Assembly (NCBI RefSeq): GCF_014280435.1 | Contig: NZ_CP060388.1 | Coordinates: 1,302,001-1,366,000, forward strand | Reading direction: 5' to 3' | From: Sphingobium sp. KCTC 72723 | Lineage (GTDB): Bacteria > Pseudomonadota > Alphaproteobacteria > Sphingomonadales > Sphingomonadaceae | DNA: 64,000 nucleotides | In this document: piece after piece, positions 9,314 to 17,534 of the stretch | Layout of the letters: each line of letters starts with the position of its first letter | How positions within the stretch are numbered: position 1 is the first letter of the stretch | Notes under the pieces: model-generated | Database searches by the model: none | What the model was told of the DNA's origin: nothing | The model's input: the letters and a program-made list of their open reading frames with translations, nothing else | Translations under genes and position numbers: made by a program

Positions 9314-9706
9314 ACTTCCGTCGGGTCATGCGATCCGCTTCTCCGGTGGAGAGGCGATCATCGGCCCGGCGTTTGCTCCTGCACCAGCCACAAGGGCCGC
9401 CGCATCGGCGGAACCGGGGCGGGCCAAGGGCAGCCATCCCGGTGTTGATCCCTGCTTTCCGCAGCCCGACGTTCACTTTCGCGCGTACCCGGCAGCGGCC
9501 TTTGGGGACCGATCCGGCGGTTGACGCCATCCTTGCGAATGGCCCCTTCCATCGGATCAGCAGAACAGGTTCAAATCGTTGATTTCTCGCCGATTTTCCG
9601 AACCGGATTTCGCCGCTTCGTCTGTTCCGATGCCATCATGCTCTCACCGATTGCGAGTCGCGCAAAGCGGATTCTTGCACTTTGGCGACAGCGACATGGA
9701 CATAGC

Positions 9707-9725
9707 TGTGGATAAGTGTGGATAA
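9707..9725. promoter_or_regulatory. Two tandem consensus DnaA boxes
   Basis: TGTGGATAA occurs at 9707-9715 and again at 9717-9725, each a perfect match to the reverse of the TTATCCACA consensus, in direct orientation with 10-bp spacing. AT-rich DNA follows about 50 bp further. This could be part of a replication origin or a DnaA-controlled promoter for the gene at 9904. Confidence 0.6.
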
Positions 9726-9903
9726 GTTTGTAACGGGCGTTACAGCCGACCGGCGCTGGCCAGTTGAACGCAGCGAATATTCCATCCGTCGCAAATTTTA
9801 TTGCTTTAGAAACAATGGCTTAATTTGTTGCCTCAGGTTCATGCAACTTGAATCAAGATATAGGGGTTCTGCCATCAAATCATTGCAATCGGAGGAAAAA
9901 TTC

Positions 9904-10206
9904 ATGCGTAAAGCTCTTATGGCCCTGGCCGCCGTCTCGCTCGCCGTTCCGCTGTCCATGGCCGTGCCGACCGACGGTGCGCAGGCGCGCAAGGATTATC
10001 GTTACAAGGAATGGCGCGGTCGCGATGGCCGGACCTATTGCCGCAAGTCGAATGGCACGACCGGCATGATCGTGGGCGGCGTCGGCGGCGCGCTGGCGGG
10101 CCGGGCGATCGATACGCGCGGCGACCGGGCGACCGGCACGATCCTGGGTGCGGCCGGTGGCGCGTTGCTGGGCAAGGCGATCGACAGCAAGCGCACCTGC
10201 CGCTGA
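9904..10206 (+). CDS. Exported glycine-zipper 2TM protein
   Basis: A 100-residue protein with a signal peptide (MRKALMALAAVSLAVPLSMA, cleavage probably after AQA near residue 25). A basic stretch and a Gly-rich double hairpin (MIVGGVGGALAGRAID...TILGAAGGALLGKAID) follow, the hallmark of the glycine-zipper 2TM / 17-kDa surface-antigen-like family of envelope proteins. GGAGG precedes the ATG by 8 nt. Two cysteines (in TYCRKSNG and near the C-terminus) could form a disulfide. A bidirectional terminator follows. Confidence 0.85.
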   Translation: MRKALMALAAVSLAVPLSMAVPTDGAQARKDYRYKEWRGRDGRTYCRKSNGTTGMIVGGVGGALAGRAIDTRGDRATGTILGAAGGALLGKAIDSKRTCR

Positions 10207-10219
10207 GGCATTTGAAGCA

Positions 10220-10257
10220 AAAAAGGGGCGGCATCCCGTCGGATGCCGCCCCTTTTT
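10220..10257. terminator. Bidirectional Rho-independent terminator
   Basis: A perfect 17-bp inverted repeat with CGTC loop: A5-GGGGCGGCATCC (10220-10236) pairs with GGATGCCGCCCC-T5 (10241-10257). It serves both the glycine-zipper gene and the convergent small secreted protein. Confidence 0.9.
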
Positions 10258-10275
10258 GCGTAACGGGTCTGACGA

Positions 10276-10563
10276 TCAGTTCGTAGCAGCGCCGCGTGCT
10301 TCGTCAACATTGAACGACACTGGCTGGCCGCCCGATACGCCCGAAACCTTGCCGTTCTTGACCGACAGGTTGAACGCTACGGCGTCGGGGAAGCGACGGC
10401 CGGAAATGACCTTGCCAGTCTTGGAATCCTTGACTTCATACACATAGGTATAACCTTCGTGCGTGAAGCGCTGCTTGCCGGCTTCTTCAGCCTGGGCAGG
10501 GGCGGCGATGGCAATGATAGCGCTCAGGGCGCTGGCGGCAACAAACTTGGACAGCATTCGCAT
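10276..10563 (-). CDS. Small exported protein of unknown function
   Basis: A 95-residue protein with a clear signal peptide (MRMLSKFVAASALSAIIAIAAPAQAEE, cleavage after AQA). The mature part of about 70 residues is beta-rich (YTYVYEVKDSKTGKVISGRRF). AAGGAG sits 7 nt upstream of the ATG at 10563. I recognise no named domain. It is convergent with the glycine-zipper gene and shares its terminator, so it is probably a separate periplasmic or surface protein. Confidence 0.75.
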   Translation of the reverse strand: MRMLSKFVAASALSAIIAIAAPAQAEEAGKQRFTHEGYTYVYEVKDSKTGKVISGRRFPDAVAFNLSVKNGKVSGVSGGQPVSFNVDEARGAATN

Positions 10564-10709
10564 GGGTAAACTCCTTGTGAATGCCGATCAAACACCTCTG
10601 TATATTCTTGTTCTGTTGAGAGCGTCTCTATGTTGCAGTGCGGCATGGCGACAATCGCAAAAAGTGCGCGCACAGTTGCGCGGAACGCAACCGAAACGGA
10701 TCATGCCAC

Positions 10710-11117
10710 TCAAGCCTTTGATAGTGCAACGATATGATCGAACTCTGCGGCCGTCAGCGGCGCGACCGAAAGGCGCGATTGGCGCAGCATGAGCATGTTG
10801 GCCAGGGCCGAATCGGCTTTCATCACCTTGAGCGACACGGGTTTGGCCAGCTTTTCGCGCGGCGCGACATGCACCGCGATCCACTTGCCGCTGTCATCAG
10901 TGCTGTCTGGCGCGGCTTCCCCGACGATTTCTATGATGCCGACGGCTTCCACGCCGATGTTGCTGTGATAGAAGAAGGCCAGGTCGCCCAGGCGCATGGC
11001 GCGCATATGCCCCTGCGCCGCATGATTGCGCACGCCGTCCCACTCCGCTTTCCCCTTCGCGACCAGATCGTCATAGGAAAAGGCGTCCGGTTCCGATTTC
11101 ATCAGCCAGTAGTTCAT
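10710..11117 (-). CDS. EVE domain-containing protein
   Basis: A 135-residue PUA-like EVE protein beginning MNYWLMKSEPDAFSYDDL, with WDGVRNHAAQGHMRAMRLGDLAFFYHSN, the family's best conserved segment. EVE domains read modified bases in DNA or RNA; the natural ligand here is unknown. The start at 11117 matches the family and has GGAGG 6 nt upstream, so the in-frame ATG at 11180 was not used. It is divergent from the oxygenase gene. Confidence 0.92.
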   Translation of the reverse strand: MNYWLMKSEPDAFSYDDLVAKGKAEWDGVRNHAAQGHMRAMRLGDLAFFYHSNIGVEAVGIIEIVGEAAPDSTDDSGKWIAVHVAPREKLAKPVSLKVMKADSALANMLMLRQSRLSVAPLTAAEFDHIVALSKA

Positions 11118-11221
11118 TTTGCCTCCTTGCATCACCGCCCCGCCGCGATCAAGGATGGGAACATCAGCGGGTGACCCCATATAGGATGGCGCGCCCCTTA
11201 GCTTGCTTGGAGAAGATCGAC

Positions 11222-12166
11222 GTGTCGCAAACGGTTTTGGATCAGGTGCCTGTCCTGTCCATGGCAGAGTTGAGCAAGGCGGATTTTTCCCGCGCGTTCG
11301 GCCAATCCTTTCAGCGCTTCGGCTTTGCCATGGTGCGCGACCATGGCATGGATCAGGCGTTGTTGGACGAAGGATGGGCGCTGGCCCGCGCTTTCTTTGC
11401 CCTGCCGGAAGAAACGAAGCGCGCCTATGACGCCAAATTCAACGGCGGCCAGCGCGGCTATACTGCGTTCGGCACCGAAATAGCCAAAGGCGCGAGCGAG
11501 AATGACCTGAAGGAATTCTGGCATGTCGGGCGCGACCTGCCCGCAGGCGATCCGCTGGCCGAAACGATGCCGCCCAACATCTGGCCGGCCGAAATGCCGG
11601 AGTTCAAACCCGTGTTCGCCCGACTCTATGCCGAGTTCGACCGGGTCGGCGCGGAATTGCTGTCCGCCATCGCCCTCTATCTAGGGCTGGAGGAGCGCTG
11701 GTTCGACAAGCCGGTCGAAAATGGCAATTCGATCCTGCGGCTGCTGCATTATCCGCCGGTATCGCCGCAGGCGCCGGGCATCCGGGCGGGCGCGCATGAG
11801 GATATCAACCTCATCACCCTGTTGCTGGGGGCTGAAGAAGGCGGGCTGGAGTTGAAGGATCGCGATGGCAACTGGCTGCCCGTGGTGCCGCCGCCGGGTG
11901 CGCTGGCGATCAATGTCGGCGACATGCTCCAGCGGCTGAGCAACCATGTGCTGCCATCGACCAGCCACCGCGTGGTCAATCCGCCGCCGGAGCGGCGCGG
12001 TCATTCGCGCTATTCGATGCCGTTTTTCCTGCACCTGCGCCCCGATTTCATGATCGATGCGCTGCCCCAATGCGTGAGCGTAGATAATCCGCGTCGCAAT
12101 CCGCCGATCAGCGCACATGATTATCTGACCGAGCGGCTGATCGAAATCGGGCTGATCAAGAAGTAA
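11222..12166 (+). CDS. 2-oxoglutarate/Fe(II)-dependent oxygenase, isopenicillin N synthase family
   Basis: A 314-residue non-heme iron oxygenase. The N-terminal DIOX_N-like part (FGFAMVRDHGMDQALLDEGW) precedes a jelly roll with the iron triad H and D in GAHEDINLITLL and H in STSHRVVNP. The RYS in HSRYSMPFF is the usual 2-oxoglutarate-binding R-x-S. A GTG at 11222 with GGAGAAG upstream is the likelier start; an ATG at 11171 would add 17 residues without family support. Substrate cannot be predicted. A REP element follows its stop by 7 bp. Confidence 0.88.
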   Translation: MSQTVLDQVPVLSMAELSKADFSRAFGQSFQRFGFAMVRDHGMDQALLDEGWALARAFFALPEETKRAYDAKFNGGQRGYTAFGTEIAKGASENDLKEFWHVGRDLPAGDPLAETMPPNIWPAEMPEFKPVFARLYAEFDRVGAELLSAIALYLGLEERWFDKPVENGNSILRLLHYPPVSPQAPGIRAGAHEDINLITLLLGAEEGGLELKDRDGNWLPVVPPPGALAINVGDMLQRLSNHVLPSTSHRVVNPPPERRGHSRYSMPFFLHLRPDFMIDALPQCVSVDNPRRNPPISAHDYLTERLIEIGLIKK

Positions 12167-12173
12167 AATCACC

Positions 12174-12237
12174 TTCTCCCGCGCAGGCGGGAGTCCAGTT
12201 CCGGCGTATCGACTGGACTCCCGCCTGCGCGGGAGAA
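12174..12237. repeat. REP-type inverted repeat, 26-bp arms (copy 1 of a family)
   Basis: Arms 12174-12199 and 12212-12237 are exact reverse complements with a 12-bp loop. Each arm itself folds as CTCCCGC-GCAG-GCGGGAG. A second member of this family is at 40712-40775. It sits between the convergent oxygenase and FolB-like genes. Confidence 0.85.
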
Positions 12238-12257
12238 CGTCGCCTTACCTTGTGCCG

Positions 12258-12641
12258 TTATTTGCGGACGCGCCCCAGGGTGATGCCGATTTCCTCGCCC
12301 CGTTCGGACAGGGCCAGCTTGACGATCTTCACTTCGACATGGCTGACATCGTCGCCCTGAAGGAAGATGGTGTCGATGACATGGTCGGCGACGGCTTCGA
12401 TCAGCGTGAAATGCACCCCTTGCGGCAGCGCGGTCGATGCCGCGTGCTTGAGGTCCATATAATTTTTCGAGCGGGACAGCGGCGTCGCAGGATCATAATG
12501 GTCCGCGATTTTCAGTCGTGCGCGAATGGATATGCGCAGCGGCTGGGGGAGATGCGTCTCCTCCGAATAAATGCCGGTCAGCACGTCGACATGCAGGTCG
12601 TTGACCTCCAACGTCAGAAAATCGTCAAATCCAGTCTGCAT
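12258..12641 (-). CDS. Dihydroneopterin aldolase family protein (FolB-like)
   Basis: A 127-residue protein of the FolB family, which in folate synthesis converts 7,8-dihydroneopterin to 6-hydroxymethyl-dihydropterin. The conserved block LTGIYSEETHLPQPLRISI and the FTLIEAVADHVIDTIF helix fit the tunnel-fold enzymes. The start MQTGFDDFLTLEVNDL at 12641 is chosen; 36 further upstream codons have no family match. The C-terminus ends ERGEEIGITLGRVRK, as expected. No other folate genes are nearby, so the call is to family rather than confirmed enzyme. Confidence 0.82.
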   Translation of the reverse strand: MQTGFDDFLTLEVNDLHVDVLTGIYSEETHLPQPLRISIRARLKIADHYDPATPLSRSKNYMDLKHAASTALPQGVHFTLIEAVADHVIDTIFLQGDDVSHVEVKIVKLALSERGEEIGITLGRVRK

Positions 12642-12751
12642 AGTTCGCCATCTAAGGCCGGTTCCTGCTGTCAGGATGGGCCAGTTTAGTCTTTCATTTT
12701 GCAAAGCGCGCGCTAAAGCCCGCCGCTCCCGGCGCGGTCCATGCGCCATTG

Positions 12752-13300
12752 ATGGCGGATCGGCAAGACGTGTCTATGATTGTGCCTCTCGAAAGCCAGC
12801 CTGCCGACGCGATCGAGCGGTTGCTGGATGCCGCTTTTGGACCTGCGCGGCATGGCCGCACCGCCTATCTGATCCGCGACGCCATGCCATGGCTGCCTGC
12901 CTTGTCCTTTGCCACGCTGGATGCAGACGGCGCGCTGATTGGCACGTTGCAAAGCTGGCCCGTGGCGCTGGTGCAAGCGGACGGGACGCAGATGCCGCTG
13001 ACCATGGTCGGCCCGGTGGCGGTCGATCCTGCCCATCAGGGCGGCGGCCATGGCCGCGCGATGATGGACGCAGTGGTCGCTGCCGCCCGCGCGCAGGCCG
13101 ATGTTCAGGGCAGCGCGCCGTTGATGATGATTGGTGATCCCGAATATTATGGCCGTTTCTGGGGCTTTTCCGCCGATGGCACGGGTGGATGGGATGCGCC
13201 GGGTCCGTTCGAAAAACACCGGCTGCTGGCACTGTCGGTCGATGGCCGCTCGGTTGATGGCACAGGAATGCTGGGTCCGCGAATCGCTGTTTCGGCCTGA
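12752..13300 (+). CDS. GNAT family N-acetyltransferase (YhbS-like)
   Basis: A 182-residue protein with a GNAT core: VGPVAVDPAHQGGGHGRAMMDAVVAAARAQ contains the acetyl-CoA pyrophosphate loop (QGGGHG, Q/RxxGxG type). YYGRFWGFSADG matches the YhbS-type C-terminal half. The ATG at 12752 is used. It is divergent from the folB-like gene and starts a tight same-strand run that leads into DUF1285-Nudix-cca. Substrate unknown. Confidence 0.88.
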   Translation: MADRQDVSMIVPLESQPADAIERLLDAAFGPARHGRTAYLIRDAMPWLPALSFATLDADGALIGTLQSWPVALVQADGTQMPLTMVGPVAVDPAHQGGGHGRAMMDAVVAAARAQADVQGSAPLMMIGDPEYYGRFWGFSADGTGGWDAPGPFEKHRLLALSVDGRSVDGTGMLGPRIAVSA

Positions 13301-13351
13301 ACGCACGAAACCCCTTTGCCATCGGGGCGGGGCGATCCTATCTGCTATTCC

Positions 13352-13921
13352 ATGCCCATGCCCCCCATCCCTCACCTGGCCGACCTGTCCCTTGCCGATA
13401 TTGCGCGGTTGCTGGCTGAAAAGCGGTTGCCGCCGGTCGAGAAATGGAACCCGGACCATTGCGGCGACAGCGAGATGCGGATCGCGCGCGACGGCACATG
13501 GTTTCATCAGGGTTCGCCGATCGGGCGCGAAGCGATGGTGCGGCTGTTTTCCACCATATTGCGGCGCGAAGCCGATGGCAGCTATGTGCTGGTCACGCCG
13601 GTCGAAAAGCTGAGCATTGCCGTCGACGATGCGCCCTTCGTCGCGGTGGAACTCAAGAATGAGGGCGAAGGGCGCGACCGGGTGCTGGCGTTCCGGCTGA
13701 ACACTGGCGATTTCGTCACCGCCGGGCCGGACAATGGGTTGATGATTCGCGAGACGGCGGACGGTCCGCATCCCTATCTGCACGTCCGGGGCGGGCTGGA
13801 GGCACTGGTAGCGCGCAGCGTCTATTATGAGTTGATGAACCTGGCGCTGGACGAAGCCGGCAATGCGCGCGTTGGCCTGTGGAGTGGCGGGGCGTTCTTC
13901 CCGCTGGACGGGGCGACATGA
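13352..13921 (+). CDS. DUF1285 family protein
   Basis: A 189-residue protein with DUF1285 signatures: PPVEKWNPDHCGDSEMRIARDGTWFHQGSPIGREAMVRLFSTILRRE near the start and ARSVYYELMNLALDE towards the end. The family is common in alpha- and gammaproteobacteria but has no firm function. Its stop overlaps the Nudix start as ATGA, so the two are translationally coupled. The in-frame start at 13316 was rejected for lack of family match. Confidence 0.88.
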   Translation: MPMPPIPHLADLSLADIARLLAEKRLPPVEKWNPDHCGDSEMRIARDGTWFHQGSPIGREAMVRLFSTILRREADGSYVLVTPVEKLSIAVDDAPFVAVELKNEGEGRDRVLAFRLNTGDFVTAGPDNGLMIRETADGPHPYLHVRGGLEALVARSVYYELMNLALDEAGNARVGLWSGGAFFPLDGAT

Positions 13922-14529
13922 CGCTGGTCGACCGGCTGCGCGCGGCATTGGCGGACGGCCATGCGCGGGCGGAGACTTTGGAGCCGTCCGAAACGCGCGA
14001 CCCGCGCATCGACGGAGCCATCCCGCTTGCCCCGGCGGCGGTGCTGGTGGCAATTACCGACCGGCCCGAACCCGGCCTGATCCTGACCCGGCGGTCCGAC
14101 CGATTGCGCAAACATGCCGGGCAGATCGCCTTTCCCGGCGGCCGGGTGGATGCCAGCGATGCGGACGAAATTGCCGGTGCGTTGCGGGAAGCGGAGGAGG
14201 AAATCGCCCTGCCCCCGCATGTCGCGCAAATCGTCGGCGTGACCGACCGCTATCATACCTTCACCGGGTTCGACATCGTGCCGGTGGTTGCCGTCATTCC
14301 GCCCGACCTGCCGCTGCGCGCGCAGGAAAGCGAAGTGGCCGACTGGTTCGAAGTGCCGTTGGCCTATGCGCTGGACCCCGCCAACCGGGTGCGGCAGGCA
14401 ATGGAGTTTGAAGGTGCGACCCGGCACTTTTACGAAATCATGTGGCAGGACCGCCGTATCTGGGGGATTACCGCTGCCATTCTCACCAATCTTTCACGCA
14501 GGCTGGGCCATGACCGTCTTGTTGCCTGA
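13918..14529 (+). CDS. Nudix hydrolase, CoA pyrophosphatase type
   Basis: A 203-residue Nudix protein. The Nudix box is visible as GGRVDASDADEIAGALREAEEEIAL (about residues 80-104), preceded by the RRSDRLRKHAGQIAFPGG motif typical of CoA diphosphatases (NudL type), which split CoA and acyl-CoA to 4'-phosphopantetheine and 3',5'-ADP. The start overlaps the DUF1285 stop (ATGA), and its own end overlaps the cca start by 20 bp. Confidence 0.9.
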   Translation: MTLVDRLRAALADGHARAETLEPSETRDPRIDGAIPLAPAAVLVAITDRPEPGLILTRRSDRLRKHAGQIAFPGGRVDASDADEIAGALREAEEEIALPPHVAQIVGVTDRYHTFTGFDIVPVVAVIPPDLPLRAQESEVADWFEVPLAYALDPANRVRQAMEFEGATRHFYEIMWQDRRIWGITAAILTNLSRRLGHDRLVA

Positions 14530-15721
14530 CGCCGACTGGCGGCATCGTCCCGGCCTCGACGCCCTGCTCGACGCGCTGGATGCGGCGGGCGGCAAGGCGC
14601 GTTTTGTCGGTGGCGCGGTGCGCGACGGATTGCTGGGCCTGCGCGTCAACGACCTGGACATTGCCACGACGATCGATCCGCATGAGGTGGTCGACCGGCT
14701 GAAAACGGCGGGGATAAAGGCGGTGCCGACCGGGATCGACCATGGCACGATCACTGCCGTCATTGGCGGATGGCCTGTGGAAATCACCACGTTGCGCCGC
14801 GATGTCAGCACCGACGGGCGGCGTGCGACCATTGCCTATACTGACGACTGGCGCGAGGATGCGGCGCGGCGCGACTTCACGATCAACGCGCTATATGCCG
14901 ACCCGCTGACGCGCGAAGTGACCGATTATTTCGGTGGCGTGGCGGACCTGGAGGCGCGACGGTTGCGCTTCATTGGGGACGCGAGCGCGCGGATTGCCGA
15001 GGATCATCTGCGCATATTGCGCTATTTCCGGTTCCTGGCGCGCTATGGCGGGGATGTACTGGACGCGGATGCCTATGAAGCGTGCCGGGCGGCGGCCAAC
15101 AGCCTGATGGCGTTGTCGCGGGAGCGGATTGCCGATGAATTGCTCAAGCTGATCGTCGTTGCCGCGCCGCTCCATGCGCTGCGACTGATGGTCGATGGCG
15201 GCATTTTGCGGGCAGTGCTGCCCGAAGTCGATGGCGCAGGTATCGCCCGGCTGGAGCAGCTGATCGCGCGGGAGGCGGCGGCGGGGGTGACGCCTGCGCC
15301 CGTGCGACGGCTGGCCTCGTTGCTGCCGCCGGACGCGGCCATCGCGGACGGGATCGCCGCGCGGTTGAAACTATCGAACAAGGCGCGCAAGCGATTGAGC
15401 ATCGCGCTGGAGCCGGGCGGGCTGGACGAAAGCCCACGCGCGCTGGCTTACAGGATCGGGGTGGAGGGGGCGTTCGACCGGATGCTGTTGGAGCCACATG
15501 TGCCGCTGGAGGCGCTGGAGGCGATTCGCGGCTGGACCCCGCCTACCCTGCCGATCGGCGGCGGCGCGCTGATCCAGCGTGGGTTGCAGCCGGGACCGGA
15601 CGTGGCGAAAGCGTTGCAGGCGGTGCAGCAGATGTGGGTGACGGAAGGCTTCCCCGACGCAGGCCGCGTCGCCGCCCTGGCGGATCAGATCGTTTCGAAA
15701 TTCCAGCGCGCGCGCCAGTAA
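14510..15721 (+). CDS. cca: CCA tRNA nucleotidyltransferase / poly(A) polymerase-type enzyme
   Basis: A class II nucleotidyltransferase of 403 residues that repairs or adds the CCA end of tRNAs. Visible motifs are GGAVRDGLLG, DLDIATT (metal-binding D-x-D), RRDFTINALYAD, and RIAEDHLRILRYFRF. The ATG at 14510 lies inside the Nudix gene end. The DUF1285-Nudix-cca order with overlaps implies one operon. Its 3' end overlaps the convergent GGDEF-EAL gene by 37 bp. Confidence 0.93.
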   Translation: MTVLLPDADWRHRPGLDALLDALDAAGGKARFVGGAVRDGLLGLRVNDLDIATTIDPHEVVDRLKTAGIKAVPTGIDHGTITAVIGGWPVEITTLRRDVSTDGRRATIAYTDDWREDAARRDFTINALYADPLTREVTDYFGGVADLEARRLRFIGDASARIAEDHLRILRYFRFLARYGGDVLDADAYEACRAAANSLMALSRERIADELLKLIVVAAPLHALRLMVDGGILRAVLPEVDGAGIARLEQLIAREAAAGVTPAPVRRLASLLPPDAAIADGIAARLKLSNKARKRLSIALEPGGLDESPRALAYRIGVEGAFDRMLLEPHVPLEALEAIRGWTPPTLPIGGGALIQRGLQPGPDVAKALQAVQQMWVTEGFPDAGRVAALADQIVSKFQRARQ

Positions 15722-17439
15722 TCGAACGCATCATTTTCGTTCATCGGCTTTGAGAAATGATAGCCCTGCCCCTGCCAGCAGCCCAGTTGCTGAAGCGCAT
15801 GGGCCAGTTCCTGCGTCTCTATCCCTTCGGCCGTGACTTTCAGGTTGAGCGATTCGGCGAGCGACAGGATGGTGCGGACGATCACCTGCTTGTCGCGATC
15901 CTCCATCATGTTGGACACGAAGCTGCGGTCGATCTTCAATATGTCGATCGGCAGGCTGTGCAGGCTGGCCAGGTTGGAAAAGCCGGTGCCAAAATCGTCC
16001 ATCGCGATCGACATCTTCAGATCTTTTAGAGCGAACAGCAATTTGCGCGCCTTGTCAGGATCGGCAATGATTGCGCTTTCGGTCAGTTCGGCGGTCATGC
16101 GGCTGCCCACGATGCCGGAATAGCGCAGCGCTTCCTCAAAGATCGAGGCGACGTCGTCGCGCGCCATCTGGATGGGCGACAGATTGACGTTCACGCTGAC
16201 CGGCAGCGGTTGCCCGAATTTCATGTCCCAGCGCGACAGTGCCTGCGCCGCTTCATAAGCGGCCCAGCGCCCCAGCGGGGTAATGAGGCCGCTTTCCTCC
16301 GCGACCGCGATGAACTCGACCGGCGGCACCGAGCCAAGGTTCGGGTCGTCCCAGCGCGCCAATGCTTCAAACCCGGTAATTTCGCCGGTTTGCAGGTGGA
16401 TCAGCGGTTGATAGGCCAGCGTCAGCCCACCCTGCGCCAGTGCGTCGCGCAGGCGGCTTTCGATCGAGAAGCGGCGCTGCGCTTCTTTCAACACGCCGTT
16501 GCGATAGATTTCCACTTTGCCGCTGCGCTTGGCGATCTTCACGGCGGCCTGCGCCTTGCGCACCACATCTTCCGGGTCATCATCCAGCGTCGTCGACAAG
16601 GCGCAACCGATCGCACAATCGACCCTGATCTGAAGGTCGGACAGGCGAATGGGCGAACTGAGCGCTTCCTTGATCCGCTGAACGATATGAAGGGCATCCG
16701 ACAGGCCATTGTTAAGGCGTGCGAAAATGGCGAAGTCATTGCCGCCGATCCGGGCCAGCACATCGCCCTGACGCAGGCTGGATTTCAGCCGCTTGGCAAC
16801 GGTGATCAACAATTCGTCGCCGGCCATCGGACCCAGCGATTCATTCACACGGCTGAACCGGCTAAGATCGATGGCGATGATGCCGAATTGGGCATTGTCG
16901 GGCCAAACCATATTGGCCAGCCGGTCTTCGATTTCTTCGCCAAAACCCGAACGGTTCGGCAGCGCGGTCAATCCGTCCGACAGCAGTTCCCGGCGCAGAT
17001 TCTTTTCGATCGTCCGTTCGCTGGTGCGGTCGGCAGCGGTAAAGAGATAATGTTCGCCCTGCCCGTTTTCGGCGGTCAATCGTCCAAAAGCGCAGGAAAA
17101 ATATTCCGGTCCCAATTTTCCGTCGCGGCGTAGTTCGAAATTGCGGTGGGGGCGATTCGACTGGACGAACGCCTCAAAATGCGTGCGCCAATCCATGCCG
17201 ATGCCGGCATGGGCCGCACTGTTTTCCAGAAAATCCCGTTGCGCCTGACGAAAGCCATCATTGCCGCAAATCAGGACTGTTTCATTGTTATCATAGGAAA
17301 AAATCGCGGCTATATTCGCAAGCGCGTTCAGCCAGTCGCCATATTCATGCAATTTCGCAGGACGTGCGTCATCGCCCGCGATTTGCGGGGCGCGACTGGC
17401 CTTTTCGACCGACTGATTGCACGCCGGAACAGATTCCAT
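15685..17439 (-). CDS. GGDEF-EAL protein, probable c-di-GMP phosphodiesterase with degenerate GGDEF
   Basis: A 584-residue cytoplasmic protein: an N-terminal PAS-like region (about 30-140), a GGDEF domain (about 150-310) and an EAL domain (about 325-575). The cyclase signature reads GGNDF (232-236), lacking the catalytic acidic residue, so cyclase activity is unlikely; it may still bind GTP. The EAL domain keeps EAL (358-360), NVNLSP, DDFGTG (481-486) and TAEGIET, so phosphodiesterase activity is expected. No membrane segment is seen. Its last 37 bp overlap the end of cca on the other strand. Confidence 0.92.
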   Translation of the reverse strand: MESVPACNQSVEKASRAPQIAGDDARPAKLHEYGDWLNALANIAAIFSYDNNETVLICGNDGFRQAQRDFLENSAAHAGIGMDWRTHFEAFVQSNRPHRNFELRRDGKLGPEYFSCAFGRLTAENGQGEHYLFTAADRTSERTIEKNLRRELLSDGLTALPNRSGFGEEIEDRLANMVWPDNAQFGIIAIDLSRFSRVNESLGPMAGDELLITVAKRLKSSLRQGDVLARIGGNDFAIFARLNNGLSDALHIVQRIKEALSSPIRLSDLQIRVDCAIGCALSTTLDDDPEDVVRKAQAAVKIAKRSGKVEIYRNGVLKEAQRRFSIESRLRDALAQGGLTLAYQPLIHLQTGEITGFEALARWDDPNLGSVPPVEFIAVAEESGLITPLGRWAAYEAAQALSRWDMKFGQPLPVSVNVNLSPIQMARDDVASIFEEALRYSGIVGSRMTAELTESAIIADPDKARKLLFALKDLKMSIAMDDFGTGFSNLASLHSLPIDILKIDRSFVSNMMEDRDKQVIVRTILSLAESLNLKVTAEGIETQELAHALQQLGCWQGQGYHFSKPMNENDAFDYWRARWNFETI

Positions 17440-17534
17440 ACCCCCGCCATAAGGGGGAGCGGTAAATATTCAGGAAACGCTATTTGCCAAAAATCCACTC
17501 AGACCCGTCGTGACAAGCCTGTCAGTGGTGCCGT

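Larger units (their letters stand above)
9232..9903. other. Long intergenic stretch without a convincing protein gene
   Basis: About 670 bp between tRNA-Thr and the glycine-zipper gene. Open frames exist on both strands but none has a ribosome-binding site plus a recognisable protein. What is visible is a terminator-like hairpin pointing to the minus strand near 9282-9313, two tandem DnaA boxes at 9707-9725, and an AT-rich segment from about 9776 to 9900 in front of the next gene. Confidence 0.6.

Noticed and set aside
9210..9530. 106-residue minus-strand frame in the gap after tRNA-Thr
   Set aside because: It runs through the terminator-like hairpin and into the tRNA, has no ribosome-binding site and no protein-like pattern.
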